The notes below the pieces were generated by a model, which did no database searches, had not been told where the DNA came from, and worked only from the letters and a program-made list of their open reading frames with translations. A stretch of 64,000 nucleotides of DNA. Origin: Scytonematopsis contorta HA4267-MV1 (GTDB lineage Bacteria > Cyanobacteriota > Cyanobacteriia > Cyanobacteriales > Nostocaceae). The stretch lies in contig JAHHIC010000052.1 of NCBI GenBank assembly GCA_019359035.1, positions 62,001 to 126,000 of the forward strand. Direction: 5' to 3'. A program made the position numbers and the translations under genes. Positions 34,390 through 43,631 of this stretch are shown here, in pieces. How positions within the stretch are numbered: the stretch's first letter is position 1; every line of letters starts with the position of its first letter.

Positions 34390-34824
34390 TTACTCTTCTT
34401 CATCATCCAAATCATCATCATCTGATTCGGAGTCATCATCTAACTGGCCTAATGTCTTATCATCCTTTTGAATTAAGTGAATATGCTTATATCCCAGCTT
34501 AATTTCAAATTCATCTCCTGGTTTTAAGCCCATTGCTTTGGTGTATGTTGCACCAATAACTATTTGACCATTTTGATGAACGCTAACTCTATATGTCGGT
34601 TCGCGACCTCGGCCATCTTTTGGTGCTTCTGGACTCAGAGGAATCCCTCTAGCCGATAGCAATGCATCGTAAAAATCAGTCAGATTTACTCTTACCTGAC
34701 CACCTTTTGTTGTCGTGTAATAACCACACTGCTTTGCTCTTTCTCGGCGGGGTAAACTCGAAAGTTCTTTTACCTTAGCCAGCAGTGCTTTTCCGGTTAA
34801 TGCCGAAGTTGCTGTATCACTCAT
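34390..34824 (-). CDS. cyAbrB family transcriptional regulator
   Basis: 144 residues. The cyanobacterial AbrB layout: N-terminal helical part (LTGKALLAKVKELSSLPRRE, RAKQCGYYTTTKGGQVRVN), then a C-terminal swapped-hairpin DNA-binding domain (TYRVSVHQNGQIVIGATYTK, AMGLKPGDEFEIKLGYKHI), and a strongly acidic tail (SESDDDDLDDEEE). Members are global regulators of nitrogen and carbon metabolism and, in filamentous species, of heterocyst differentiation. I do not decide between the cyAbrB1 and cyAbrB2 branches. The 1.4-kb DNA upstream suggests complex control. Confidence 0.93.
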   Translation of the reverse strand: MSDTATSALTGKALLAKVKELSSLPRRERAKQCGYYTTTKGGQVRVNLTDFYDALLSARGIPLSPEAPKDGRGREPTYRVSVHQNGQIVIGATYTKAMGLKPGDEFEIKLGYKHIHLIQKDDKTLGQLDDDSESDDDDLDDEEE

Positions 34825-36209
34825 TAGGTTGTAAATATCCTTCGTTTCTCGAAACTATTTAATGATGTCTTTTTGCCAGTAATCGCCTTGTTGACATCCA
34901 CACAAAGCCACTGGATACCCTCAAGTTTTGGGTGAATGACTGCCGAAATTTTGGCGCTCAAAATTTTCAGCTATAGTCGCCCATAACTGTCTTTGAGGTT
35001 TTTCCACAGGCATTAATCTGGGTAATTTTACGGCATGATGAACCATTTTTCGCCATTAGAAATTATATTTTTCTGTTTTGGCGGTTTGGGATAGCTTAAG
35101 TTTGAGCTTCCTTTACAAATTGGTTGATTAGGACTACGACGAATGAGCCGTAAATCCTTTTATTTCAAGGCTTTTGCCGTCATTGAGCATGTTATTGAAA
35201 GCAGCGAGCATAGGATTTTCCCTACACTTACTCTTTTGCTTTGGACTACATGCAATTTACTTCGGGTTATACGAGCATATAACCTTTTATGCAACCCGTC
35301 GAGACGTGAAATTTCTCGTCTCTAGATTACGAACAAACAAAAAGCAATGATAGCCGCACTTGACGGCTATTTATACTGGTTTTGTTCTGTCGTAATTTTA
35401 TATTAAATACTAGCATGAAGTCATAATAGCAAAATAATTGTTTAAATTTGAATTAAAATTTTTGTTGCACTATTATTTAATTTGATGTCTTGGGTAGAGT
35501 ATTGAGACACCGCTTTTAGAAAAATTCATCAATTTTGACAAGTAGTTTTGACCCCTATGTTATGAGGCACAGTTCCACAGAATAAGATGAGAGTGAACAA
35601 GAGTATAGATTTCTCGTGTTTTATTGTCACCTGCTTGGAAGCACATTCGTAGTATTCTGTACTTATGAAGTCAATCTAAAGTCAGACTCGTGCGGATGGT
35701 GTCAATAGATTTAACAATTCTATATAACCAAAAAAAAATCACCCCACACAAGGTGAGTGGAATTTTTTCCCGTCTACTTGACTACCTTTCACATCATAAA
35801 TTTAAATATTTTACATTTCTCCAACAGGGAACGAGTCCCCCATGCTTGATAACTCCCAAGACCAATATCCCTGGACGATAGATGTGGGGGAAGAAGAAAC
35901 AAGCAAGAAGGAAGAATTATTGGGGTATAAGAAAGCTGTTAGGGTATTGAATACCACCTTTATCAAAATTTAGTCTCAGTGCTTAAAGTCACTATATTGA
36001 CCTTATTTAACCTCTTCCTTCTTCTATATATTCCTAGAGCAAGCGTTAAATTAGAATAAATTACTCTTTAATCATCAGCTTAGTAACAGCTGGAGTGAAA
36101 ATTAGGGCATTATAAGCATACTTAGCCAAATGCAAGACTCAACCAGTCTGTGGGAATAATTTCACTCTTGTTGTACTTGTAGGCAATTTTAAGATTTGGG
36201 TTGGTGGAA
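34825..36209. other. 1.4-kb gene-poor region between cyAbrB and sdhB
   Basis: No convincing ORF; short frames at 35143-35325 and 35690-35881 lack ribosome-binding sites. Structures seen: CGGGTT / AACCCG enclosing GCATA / TATGC (35264-35300), GAGACG / CGTCTC (35299-35324), ATAGCCG / CGGCTAT followed by TTATA (35349-35371), and a purine/pyrimidine pair 35886-36025. The three adjacent stems at 35264-35371 could belong to an RNA, but I cannot identify it. The right part must contain the sdhB promoter. Confidence 0.45.
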
Positions 36210-37205
36210 ATGGAAGTTCTTTTTAAGGTCATTCGACAGGCACAAAATTCCTTACCTTCTGTACAAACTTACCGTTTAGAGGTCGAATCGGGGAATACAA
36301 TCCTTGATTGCCTTAATCGGATTAAGTGGGAACAAGATGGTACTTTAGCTTTTCGCAAAAATTGTCGCAATACTATTTGCGGTAGTTGTGCGATGAAAAT
36401 TAATGGACGCTCAGCTTTAGCTTGCAAAGAAAATGTTGGTAGTGAAATTGCTTTCTTAGAAAAATCCTACGAATTTAACCATCAGGCTAATAGCATCCCT
36501 GAAATCACGATTGCCCCTCTTGGTAATATGCCTGTACTGAAGGATTTAGTAGTAGATATGAGTGGTTTTTGGAATAATCTTGAAGCAGTTACTCCTTATA
36601 TAAGTACAGCAGCAAGACAAGTTCCAGAAAGAGAATTTTTACAGACACCAGAACAGAGAGCAAAACTCGACCAGACAGGTAATTGTATTATGTGTGGTGC
36701 TTGTTATTCCGAGTGCAATGCAAAAGAAGTGAATCCTGATTTTGTTGGACCTCATGCCTTAGCCAAAGCTTATCGCATGGTGGCAGACTCTCGTGATAGC
36801 GATACCGAAAATCGTTTAGAAAACTATAACGAATCAACCAAAGGAGTTTGGGGTTGTACTCGTTGTTATTACTGCAACACAGTTTGTCCAATGGAAGTTG
36901 CACCAATGGATCAGATTACAAAAATCAAACAAGAAATTTTAACTCGTAAAACCTCTGACGACAGTCGCTCTATTCGTCATCGTAAAGTACTAATCGAATT
37001 AGTTAAAAACGGTGGTTGGATTGACGAACGTCAATTTGGTTTACAAGTTGTCGGTAATTCCTTTAAAGACCTAAAAGGATTACTTAGTATTGCTCCCCTT
37101 GGGATACGCATGATGACCAAAGGTAAATTCCCCACCTCTTTTGAACCCTCAACTGGTACTCAACAAGTACGAGCGCTTATTGAATCGGTCAAGAGTGGGG
37201 AGTAG
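36210..37205 (+). CDS. sdhB: Succinate dehydrogenase/fumarate reductase iron-sulfur subunit
   Basis: 331 residues from the ATG at 36210 (TTG and GTG codons 9 and 6 nt upstream are alternatives). N-terminal plant-type ferredoxin domain with the [2Fe-2S] ligands in FRKNCRNTICGSCAMKINGR; a C-terminal domain with the [4Fe-4S] and [3Fe-4S] ligands in CIMCGACYSECNAKEVNPDF and GCTRCYYCNTVCPMEVAP. Transfers electrons from the flavoprotein subunit to quinone. In cyanobacteria sdhA and sdhB are usually unlinked, as here. The final codons and the stop (VKSGE then TAG) fall inside a GTGGGGAGTAGGGAG repeat, so the C-terminus may be repeat-derived. Confidence 0.95.
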   Translation: MEVLFKVIRQAQNSLPSVQTYRLEVESGNTILDCLNRIKWEQDGTLAFRKNCRNTICGSCAMKINGRSALACKENVGSEIAFLEKSYEFNHQANSIPEITIAPLGNMPVLKDLVVDMSGFWNNLEAVTPYISTAARQVPEREFLQTPEQRAKLDQTGNCIMCGACYSECNAKEVNPDFVGPHALAKAYRMVADSRDSDTENRLENYNESTKGVWGCTRCYYCNTVCPMEVAPMDQITKIKQEILTRKTSDDSRSIRHRKVLIELVKNGGWIDERQFGLQVVGNSFKDLKGLLSIAPLGIRMMTKGKFPTSFEPSTGTQQVRALIESVKSGE

Positions 37206-37332
37206 GGAGTAGGGAGTAGGGAGTAGGGAGCATAATATACAAATCAGTCACAAAAATCTGTAGAAACGTTACATGTAACGTCTGTCTCTACATAACAAAT
37301 TCCCCCACTCCCCACTCCCCACTCCCCACTCC
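37191..37332. repeat. GGGAGTA heptamers, palindrome and CCCACTC heptamers
   Basis: 37193-37230 GTGGGGAGTAGGGAGTAGGG units; 37259-37293 an imperfect member of the TGTAGAGACG palindrome family (arm TGTAGAAACGTTACATG); 37305-37332 CCCACTC units in the opposite sense. The two heptamer blocks are complementary, so the whole 140 bp can form one large stem. Confidence 0.75.
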
Positions 37333-37339
37333 CTTCCTA

Positions 37340-37849
37340 CTAAGGTATATTTAAACGCTGTCCATTACGGTCATAAATCAAAATATCCCATTGTCCGTTG
37401 TTACTGGACTCAAAAGCGATTCTGGAACCATCTGTGCTTATGGTTGGGTTGCGGACTTCTGCTTGCAAATTTTCAGTTAAATTACGAGTCTGGCGGTTTT
37501 GTCTATCGTAAACAAAAATACCAGAACGCCCTAGACGAGAAACGGCAAAAGCAATATAACGACCATCTGCGGATACACTTGGATGGGAAGTTATAGTATC
37601 AAAAGAATTTAATCCTGGTAAGTCAACTAAATTGCGAGTGACTGTATCAAACATATAGATATCTTGTGTACCCCGACGGTCAGAAGTGAAAACAATATAC
37701 CTGCCGGAAATTTGGGGTGTTAATTCCGAAGCTGAACTGTTAAGACTACGACCACCTGGGTCAAAAGGATAACTCAGTATCTGAGGGTAGCCTGCACAAC
37801 CACCCAATAATATTGTTGAAAAAAATATAGGTATAAAATTATGGCGCAT
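37340..37849 (-). CDS. TolB-like beta-propeller lipoprotein (1)
   Basis: 169 residues. Signal sequence FIPIFFSTILLGGCAGYPQI with lipobox LGGC (Cys near residue 18). Three PD40-type blades: SGRYIVFTSDRRGTQDIYMF, ADGRYIAFAVSRLGRSGIFV and TDGSRIAFESSNNGQWDILI. Normal TolB has more blades and an N-terminal domain, so this is a short stand-alone propeller fragment that may oligomerise. Paralogous to 38017-38598, with the same WDILIYDRNG / WDIEVLDRGP ending. Probably periplasmic, membrane-anchored; no assigned function. Confidence 0.85.
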   Translation of the reverse strand: MRHNFIPIFFSTILLGGCAGYPQILSYPFDPGGRSLNSSASELTPQISGRYIVFTSDRRGTQDIYMFDTVTRNLVDLPGLNSFDTITSHPSVSADGRYIAFAVSRLGRSGIFVYDRQNRQTRNLTENLQAEVRNPTISTDGSRIAFESSNNGQWDILIYDRNGQRLNIP

Positions 37850-37868
37850 CAGTCATCGGTCATTGGTA

Positions 37869-37950
37869 ATGCTAATTGGTAATTGGTAATTGGTAATTGG
37901 TAATTGGTAATTGGTAATTGGTAATTGGTAATTGGTAATTGGTAATTGGT
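37869..37950. repeat. TAATTGG heptamer array
   Basis: About eleven to twelve consecutive TAATTGG (or ATTGGTA) heptamers between the two TolB-like genes. Same unit as in the hmpD-hmpE gap. Confidence 0.9.
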
Positions 37951-38016
37951 CATAGTTCGCTTGTATTAAAATCTCAAAACTCAAACTTAAAATTCAAAAT
38001 TTCTACTTGAAAATTC

Positions 38017-38598
38017 CTATAAAGGTGGTGGTACTGGGACACCGTTGGGTATATCTAATTCAACATTTGGTCCTCGGTCTAGGACTTCTATATCCCATTG
38101 ACCACGAATAGTGGTTTCAAACACTACATAACGTCCATCGGGGCTAATACTCGGATTTCTTACCCAACCCCGATAGATAGGGGTAAGAATTTGTGGTTGT
38201 TGGGTAGCACGGTCGTAAAGTCCGACTACTGGTCTTCCTTGGTCGCTGGTAATGTAAGTAAGATAGCGTCCAGTAAAACTTAAACTGGGATTTTCGGCAA
38301 TTGTATCTTGTCTATTTAATCGAGGTATGGAAATAAAGGTTTGCTGTTGTAAGTCATATACCATTATTTGGTGATACCCATTACGGTTTGATACAAATGC
38401 TAAAAAACGTCCGTCTCCGCTCAAAGCAGGCTGTTCTTCCGAGAAGCGACTGTTGAGAGAAGACGAACCAATAGGCATGTTTTCGGGACTACAAGATGTA
38501 AGTAAAGTGGCTACACCTGTTGCAACCCCAAAACATAGGCTCCAATAAATATTTCTTTGGAGCCACAATAATAGGTTTAATTTTTCACATCGTTTCAC
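38017..38598 (-). CDS. TolB-like beta-propeller lipoprotein (2)
   Basis: 193 residues. N-terminal hydrophobic segment and lipobox in GVATGVATLLTSCSPE (Cys near residue 36). Blades: GDGRFLAFVSNRNGYHQIMV, FTGRYLTYITSDQGRPVVGL and PDGRYVVFETTIRGQWDIEV. Same organisation and similar spacing as the 169-residue gene downstream, from which it is separated by a heptamer array; the pair looks like a tandem duplication, possibly an operon with stop and start 168 bp apart. Confidence 0.85.
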   Translation of the reverse strand: MKRCEKLNLLLWLQRNIYWSLCFGVATGVATLLTSCSPENMPIGSSSLNSRFSEEQPALSGDGRFLAFVSNRNGYHQIMVYDLQQQTFISIPRLNRQDTIAENPSLSFTGRYLTYITSDQGRPVVGLYDRATQQPQILTPIYRGWVRNPSISPDGRYVVFETTIRGQWDIEVLDRGPNVELDIPNGVPVPPPL

Positions 38599-38645
38599 TT
38601 CAAAATTTTTCCATTGCCTGTGAAACTGACAATTAAGCCAGTTTT

Positions 38646-39611
38646 TTAAACTTCTTCAAAATTAGAATTATCAGACTCTTCGTCTTTTATTTCAAGGGGT
38701 TTATATTCTACAGACATTGCGTCATCGTCACGTTGTATCCTTGTTGGAGCTGAATCGCTGGGAGGACGACGGCGTTTTTTTCTGGGTGGTGTTTCCATAT
38801 CATCCTCTTGAGATATTTCTGAACGAGAAGAAGGAGGGTTACTACTTCCACGACGGTTAGATTTTCTTTCATCTCGAGTTCTGTTATCCCAATCGTCATT
38901 ACTTGGTCGAGATGGGGAGGGAGAGGAAGAACCCCAATCATCATCACTCAAGCTTGAAGAAGGACGATTTGTGGGTCGTCCAGAAGAATTTCGTCTATTA
39001 CGAGTTGGTCTGTCATCAAAATCACTATTTTCGCTACTTTTTCTACTACGCTCTGAGCGACGAGGTGACTCTTCATCATAATAATCATCACGTGGTGGAC
39101 GATTGTCTCTATTATCTCTAGTGTCTCTGCTAGCGGAAATACGAGGACGGGGACGGTCATCATATTCCTCTTCTTCTTCGTAATAATTTAATCTTCCGTA
39201 ATCTTCCACCTCAGCCTCTTGACGCGACTTGGGTCTATATGACTTGTAATTGCCCACCTCGCGGTCTGGGTCTACAATAGGAGTATTGCGCTTAGCTTGT
39301 TCCGTGGAAATTCTTCGCAAACCAATACTTTCAACGGCAAAATATACAGTTGTACCAACCAATAGCAACTGACCAAATTGCAAAATTGGGTCTAAACGCC
39401 AACCTTGGAAGAAAAGAATAAAGCCGCACACTAAACCAATAGCTGAGAAAAATATATCTTGGTCTCGTGACAACTCAGGACGAAAGTTACGGAGAAAATA
39501 CAATCCAGCTCCAGCAACAGCCAGGAAAATCCCTAAAATACTGGCTGAGTTCGTCCCAAAGTTAACCTGAGCAAGAAAACTGGCTGGATTCAGCCCAAAA
39601 TTTATCATCAT
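38646..39611 (-). CDS. ycf66: Ycf66 family protein
   Basis: 321 residues from ATG at 39611. N-terminal ~105 residues hold three hydrophobic segments (SILGIFLAVAGAGLYFLRNF, DIFFSAIGLVCGFILFFQGW, FGQLLLVGTTVYFAVESIGL), the Ycf66 domain conserved in cyanobacteria and some plastids. The remainder is disordered and rich in Arg, Asp and Ser (DDRPRPRISASRDTRDNRD), with many RR and DD pairs. Function unknown; loss of the plastid version is tolerated in some lineages. Its neighbours here are psbX (upstream, same strand) and ycf19 (divergent), a photosynthesis-linked group. Confidence 0.92.
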   Translation of the reverse strand: MMINFGLNPASFLAQVNFGTNSASILGIFLAVAGAGLYFLRNFRPELSRDQDIFFSAIGLVCGFILFFQGWRLDPILQFGQLLLVGTTVYFAVESIGLRRISTEQAKRNTPIVDPDREVGNYKSYRPKSRQEAEVEDYGRLNYYEEEEEYDDRPRPRISASRDTRDNRDNRPPRDDYYDEESPRRSERSRKSSENSDFDDRPTRNRRNSSGRPTNRPSSSLSDDDWGSSSPSPSRPSNDDWDNRTRDERKSNRRGSSNPPSSRSEISQEDDMETPPRKKRRRPPSDSAPTRIQRDDDAMSVEYKPLEIKDEESDNSNFEEV

Positions 39612-39685
39612 TTTTTTACCTAATATCAAATCTATGTTAGCGAGTGTTAATTATTAACTCCAATGTAGCAAGACACATATATATA

Positions 39686-39719
39686 AAGCTTCAAAGCAAC
39701 AGCATTGCCTTGAAGCCTT
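39686..39719 (-). terminator. psbX terminator hairpin
   Basis: Minus strand: AAGGCTTCAAGGCAATGC pairs with TTGCTTTGAAGCTT across a short loop, then TTATATATATG. It is 115 bp 3' of the psbX stop and before ycf66, so psbX is probably a separate transcript. Confidence 0.6.
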
Positions 39720-39833
39720 ATACAAATATAGCCTTTTCAGACCAGACAGAGTTGTGATGGACTCAGCAATTAAAAGATTTGTTATTGGAAAGTCAGTTGC
39801 AAAAGTGCAACCGAGCTAGCCATTACATTTTTT

Positions 39834-39956
39834 TTAAGAACGACGTTGGATTTTATCTTTTTGACTGACGAAAATCAAGCCAACGGTAGCGGGAATTACC
39901 ACAATCGCGGTACCCCACAACAGACTCCAAAGAAAATTTGCTAAAGAAGGTGTCAT
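39834..39956 (-). CDS. psbX: Photosystem II reaction centre protein X
   Basis: A 40-residue ORF, ATG at 39956 and TAA at 39836-39834. The product [20 protein letters not shown] / [20 protein letters not shown] (break at residue 20) is a full PsbX: short lumenal N-terminus, one membrane helix, charged C-terminal tail SQKDKIQ. PsbX is a small PSII core subunit near the quinone exchange cavity. Divergent from ycf19, with a heptamer array between them. Confidence 0.95.
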   Translation of the reverse strand: MTPSLANFLWSLLWGTAIVVIPATVGLIFVSQKDKIQRRS

Positions 39957-40013
39957 ACAACTCAACCTTTTTTTACACACGCCATCGTAATTTTAACATT
40001 GAGAGGTACAGGA

Positions 40014-40081
40014 GTGGGGAATGGGGAATGGGGAATGGGGAGTGGGGAGTGGGGAGTGGGGAGTGGGGAGTGGGGAGTGGG
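40014..40081. repeat. GTGGGGA heptamer array
   Basis: About nine or ten GTGGGGA/ATGGGGA units between the divergent psbX and ycf19 genes, where promoters are expected. Confidence 0.9.
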
Positions 40082-40199
40082 GTAAATTACTGCCGACCTA
40101 TGACAAAGTTTGGTTAAAATTGAAGAGAGAATGTTTACAAACCTTAAAACTTTCTAGTTTTTGTTCTAATTATTTAACCTATAGAGAAATTTTTGAGCC

Positions 40200-40493
40200 A
40201 TGACAGGTGTAAATGTTGCGATTTGGATTTTGGGGCCGCTTTTGGCTGTAATGACACTTTTGTTTATTATTCGGATTGTTCTGAGTTGGAACCCTCACGT
40301 GCAACTCAATAGTTTTCCTTACAATATTGCTGCTTGGCCCACTGAACCGTTTTTGATTGTGACTCGTAAAGTTGTAGCTCCTATTGGTGGTGTGGATATT
40401 TCCCCAATTATTTGGGTCGGTATTTGTAGCTTGTTACGGGAAATTTTGCTTGGTCAACAAGGTTTATTAACCATGATGTCTAGAGTCGCATAA
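40200..40493 (+). CDS. ycf19: YggT family protein (Ycf19)
   Basis: 97 residues, two hydrophobic segments (VAIWILGPLLAVMTLLFIIR; DISPIIWVGICSLLREIL) with the YggT motif RIVLSWNPHVQLNSFPYNIA and PTEPFLIVTRKVVAPIGGVD. Ycf19/YggT proteins are thylakoid or cell-membrane proteins linked to cell shape, nucleoid layout or photosynthetic complex assembly. Start ATG at 40200. The repeat unit at 40495 follows directly. Confidence 0.93.
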   Translation: MTGVNVAIWILGPLLAVMTLLFIIRIVLSWNPHVQLNSFPYNIAAWPTEPFLIVTRKVVAPIGGVDISPIIWVGICSLLREILLGQQGLLTMMSRVA

Positions 40494-40494
40494 T

Positions 40495-40648
40495 AATGTG
40501 TAGAGATGTGACATGTCACGTCTTTGATGTCACGTCTTTGATGTCACGTCTTTGATGTCACGTCTTTGATGTCACGTCTTTGATGTCACGTCTTTGATGT
40601 CATAATCTTTACGTGTAATTAGAGACGTGACATGTCACGTCTCTACAT
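40495..40648. repeat. Palindrome with 14-bp tandem expansion
   Basis: Ends are members of the TAGAGACGTGACATGTCACG palindrome family (40498-40520, 40620-40646). Between them the half-unit GTCACGTCTTTGAT is repeated six times in tandem (40515-40598). The right palindrome overlaps the accC stop codon. Confidence 0.9.
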
Positions 40649-41980
40649 TTCTTGTATGAAGCTGGTATTAACCTCACCATCTAAAAACTTTTGATTTTCA
40701 ACTATTTTTTGATGAAATCCTATTGTTGTAGGCAATCCAGTAATCGCACACTCTCTAAGAGCGCGTTTCATCCGAGTAATTGCGGTTGCTCTGTCTGGTC
40801 CCCAAGCAATTAACTTACCAATAAGAGAATCATAATAAGGAGGGATTTGATAATCGGTATAAACGTGTGAATCAATTCTGACTCCAGGACCACCTGGTGG
40901 AAGGTAACCGCTTATACGTCCAGGTGCAGGACGGAAGTTATGGTCTGGGTCTTCGGCGTTAATCCGACATTCAATTGCATGACCCCGTAAAACTACTTCG
41001 TCTTGGGTAAGTCGGAGTCTTTCCCCTTGGGCAATTCGGATTTGTTCTACAACTAGGTCTATCCCTGTTACCATCTCAGTTACCGGGTGTTCCACTTGGA
41101 TGCGGGTATTCATTTCCATAAAGTAGAAGTCACCGTTTTTATCAAGCAAAAATTCGATAGTTCCAGCCCCGGTATAATTAATATACTCAGCTGCCTTTAC
41201 TGCTGCTCTTCCCATTTTTTCCCGCAATTCTGGGTCTAGTGCTGGACTAGGGGATTCTTCTAACAGTTTTTGGTTGCGACGTTGAATTGAGCAATCCCGT
41301 TCTCCTAAATGAATAACATTACCGTAGTTATCTCCTAAAATTTGAAACTCAATATGTCGGGGACGTTCGATAAATTTTTCGATATAAATACCACCGTTCC
41401 CAAAAGCAGCCTCCGCTTCTCCTTGTGCAGCTTGAAATAATTTGACAAATTCGCTTTCTTCTCTGACTAAACGCATCCCACGTCCACCACCACCAGCTGT
41501 GGCTTTTATCATTACGGGATAGCCTATTTTTTTGGCAAGTTCTAATCCGTCTTTGTCTGACTCCACCAAACCATCACTACCAGGAACTGTGGGGACTCCG
41601 GCTTTTTGCATCGTCTCTTTGGCTGTGGATTTATCTCCCATCAACCGCATTGCTTCTGGTGTCGGGCCGATAAAAGCAATTTGATGGTCTGCACAAATTT
41701 CCACAAATTTGGCATTTTCTGACAGAAACCCGTAACCTGGATGAATTGCGCTAGCTCCCCGTGTCAATGCTGCTGCAATAATATTGGGAACATTCAAATA
41801 ACTTTTACTGCTAGCAGCTTCCCCTATACAAACCGCTTCATCTGCTAACTGGACGTGCAAAGCATTTCGGTCAACCGTTGAGTGAACCGCTATCGTCGCA
41901 ATCCCCATTTCTTCACAAGCACGCAGGATACGAAGCGCGATTTCTCCCCTATTAGCAATCAATATCTTGTCAAATTTCAT
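40643..41980 (-). CDS. accC: Acetyl-CoA carboxylase biotin carboxylase subunit
   Basis: 445 residues. ATP-dependent carboxylation of biotin on BCCP, first half-reaction of fatty acid synthesis. N-terminal [23 protein letters not shown]-grasp loop [80 protein letters not shown]. Full length. The final Met codon and TAG stop come from the ATGTAGAGACG palindrome repeat, so the extreme C-terminus (FIQEM) has been shaped by a repeat insertion. Confidence 0.98.
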   Translation of the reverse strand: MKFDKILIANRGEIALRILRACEEMGIATIAVHSTVDRNALHVQLADEAVCIGEAASSKSYLNVPNIIAAALTRGASAIHPGYGFLSENAKFVEICADHQIAFIGPTPEAMRLMGDKSTAKETMQKAGVPTVPGSDGLVESDKDGLELAKKIGYPVMIKATAGGGGRGMRLVREESEFVKLFQAAQGEAEAAFGNGGIYIEKFIERPRHIEFQILGDNYGNVIHLGERDCSIQRRNQKLLEESPSPALDPELREKMGRAAVKAAEYINYTGAGTIEFLLDKNGDFYFMEMNTRIQVEHPVTEMVTGIDLVVEQIRIAQGERLRLTQDEVVLRGHAIECRINAEDPDHNFRPAPGRISGYLPPGGPGVRIDSHVYTDYQIPPYYDSLIGKLIAWGPDRATAITRMKRALRECAITGLPTTIGFHQKIVENQKFLDGEVNTSFIQEM

Positions 41981-42267
41981 TTTCAGTTTCTATATCGGTC
42001 GAATAAATTTTTAAAGTTTACAACTTTTGTGGCTTCAGGGGTGTCCCAACAAGACTAACAACATTACTGTGGCAAGTCTAGTATTCTCAACTTCTCCACT
42101 AACTTAAAGGAGAGGAGCAAAGTCTTGCTGTCGTGAATACGCATATTTTGATTTTTTTTGGAATCGCTCCAGACGCTATATGTTTGATTGTCTCATGAGA
42201 TGTTTGTCATTCAAGCATCTATATGCTATATTCAATATGCGATTATTTTATAAATAAAAAAAAGCTA

Positions 42268-42348
42268 GCGGATGTGGCGGAATTGGTATACGCGCACGTT
42301 TGAGGGGCGTGTGCCTTTGGCTTGCGAGTTCGAGTCTCGCCATCCGCA
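42268..42348 (+). tRNA. tRNA-Leu (anticodon GAG)
   Basis: 81 nt. Acceptor stem GCGGATG / CATCCGC (7 bp), discriminator A; D-arm GGCGGAATTGGTATACGC; anticodon arm CACGT-TTGAGGG-GCGTG with anticodon GAG at loop positions 3-5; long variable arm TGCCTTTGGCTTGC-like stretch characteristic of class II tRNAs (Leu/Ser/Tyr); T-arm with GTTCGAGTC. CCA is not encoded. Decodes CUC/CUU. Confidence 0.95.
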
Positions 42349-42539
42349 TTTTTAGTTAACTAGTTAATTTAGCGAAAGCAAGCAAAAGTGCGAGGTAGAG
42401 ATTCTTTAATTCTTTAGCCCGCATTTTTTAATTCAATAAATTTCCCACTCCCCATCCCAAGTCCCGACTTTCCACTCCCCGGAGCTGCATTTTTATGCTT
42501 TTATATATATAAGTTAAGTAAAGTTTTGTAAAAAAAACA

Positions 42540-43151
42540 TTGACTGCTACTTTTACTCCAACAAACAATACAGCATTACCTACTGGCTGGCATCGCCTAA
42601 ATCCTATTTGGGAAGGTAATGAGGAAACCATTAGACCAGGTTTGCCACACACCCAGTTGTCTCCAGCATGGCAGCTACTACTTTTAGGTGATGGTTCTCC
42701 AACGCGACATTTACAATTGCTGACGGGTGAACCTACAGAAGTAGATGTAATTGATATGTCGTTAATTGATATGGATTCCGATGCTGCACCAAATTTAATT
42801 CAAAAAGTTCCTGGTCCACGCTTGAGAAGACAAGTATGGCTGCGAAATTCTTCTGGTAAACGTTTGGGATATGCGACCTCCTGGTGGGAGGCTTCTCACG
42901 TTGACGAGTTTTTGCAAAATCGTTCTTTACCAATTTGGTTGAGTTTAGCTAAAATTCGTACTGAGTTGTATCGAGATATTCAAGGTATTTACTACGGTCA
43001 CTCCGATGCTCTGGAATCTGGCTTTGATGAAGCTGGACCTTTTTGGGGACGGCACTATTTGTTTTGGCATCATGGACAACCTTTGACCTTAATTTATGAA
43101 GTTTTTTCTCCTTATTTAACAAAATATTTAGGAAATACACAATTAGGTTAA
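42540..43151 (+). CDS. Chorismate lyase, Ycf21 type
   Basis: 203 residues from TTG at 42540; no ATG available upstream. It converts chorismate to 4-hydroxybenzoate plus pyruvate, the first step of plastoquinone ring synthesis in cyanobacteria. Family features: WHRLNPIWEGNEETIRPGLP, AWQLLLLGDGSPTRHLQLLT, PGPRLRRQVWLRNSSGKRLG, and the C-terminal HYLFWHHGQPLTLIYEVFSP. The weak start codon and the lack of a Shine-Dalgarno sequence suggest modest translation. An AGTTAAGTAAAGTT stretch and TATATATA in the leader may be the promoter. Confidence 0.9.
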   Translation: MTATFTPTNNTALPTGWHRLNPIWEGNEETIRPGLPHTQLSPAWQLLLLGDGSPTRHLQLLTGEPTEVDVIDMSLIDMDSDAAPNLIQKVPGPRLRRQVWLRNSSGKRLGYATSWWEASHVDEFLQNRSLPIWLSLAKIRTELYRDIQGIYYGHSDALESGFDEAGPFWGRHYLFWHHGQPLTLIYEVFSPYLTKYLGNTQLG

Positions 43152-43631
43152 ATTATTCACAAAGATTTAACTTGTCTCCCACATGAAACCCCACCCCCAA
43201 CGGTGACTCCCCCGTTGAGCAAAGTTCGGGGGAGGGGCTAGGGGTAGGCTTCCATTGGTGAGGTGGGAAAATATTACTGCTAAATTAGGGTGTTCCTCGG
43301 TAATTTCGTGCCCTTGCTGCTACCCTATAAAAGGTGAATTAGTGTGCGCTTACCGAAAATTAACTAAGAAAGTGAGGAATTTATTGCCCGGATGTCAAAA
43401 TGAGTTTAAGAATTAATATCTGTCAACTTTGTTTACTTTATTTTTGTGTACTTTATTTTTAAATTTTTAAATAAAAAATGCTACTAGGGTAAATATTAAT
43501 TGTGTTGTTTGTAACAAATAAAATTAATGTAATTAACGACCCTAGAGATTATTAAAATTTTGCTTTATCCTACCTAAAAAAGTAAGTAATAACCTACGCA
43601 TCTTGTTCGCAGTTATGAGGTATAGGGTTCA
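43152..43631 (+). other. Intergenic region with GC hairpin after the chorismate lyase gene
   Basis: No gene seen. CTCCCCCG (43207-43214) pairs with CGGGGGAG (43227-43234) over a 12-nt loop, a likely terminator-type stem though without a U tract. The rest is A/T-rich leader of the next gene. Confidence 0.5.

Noticed and set aside
34390-34824. Assigning the AbrB gene to cyAbrB1 (CalA) or cyAbrB2
   Set aside because: Both paralogues share the motifs visible here; a phylogeny is required.
35143-35325. Short ORF in the gene-poor region
   Set aside because: No ribosome-binding site, overlaps several hairpins, composition not coding-like.
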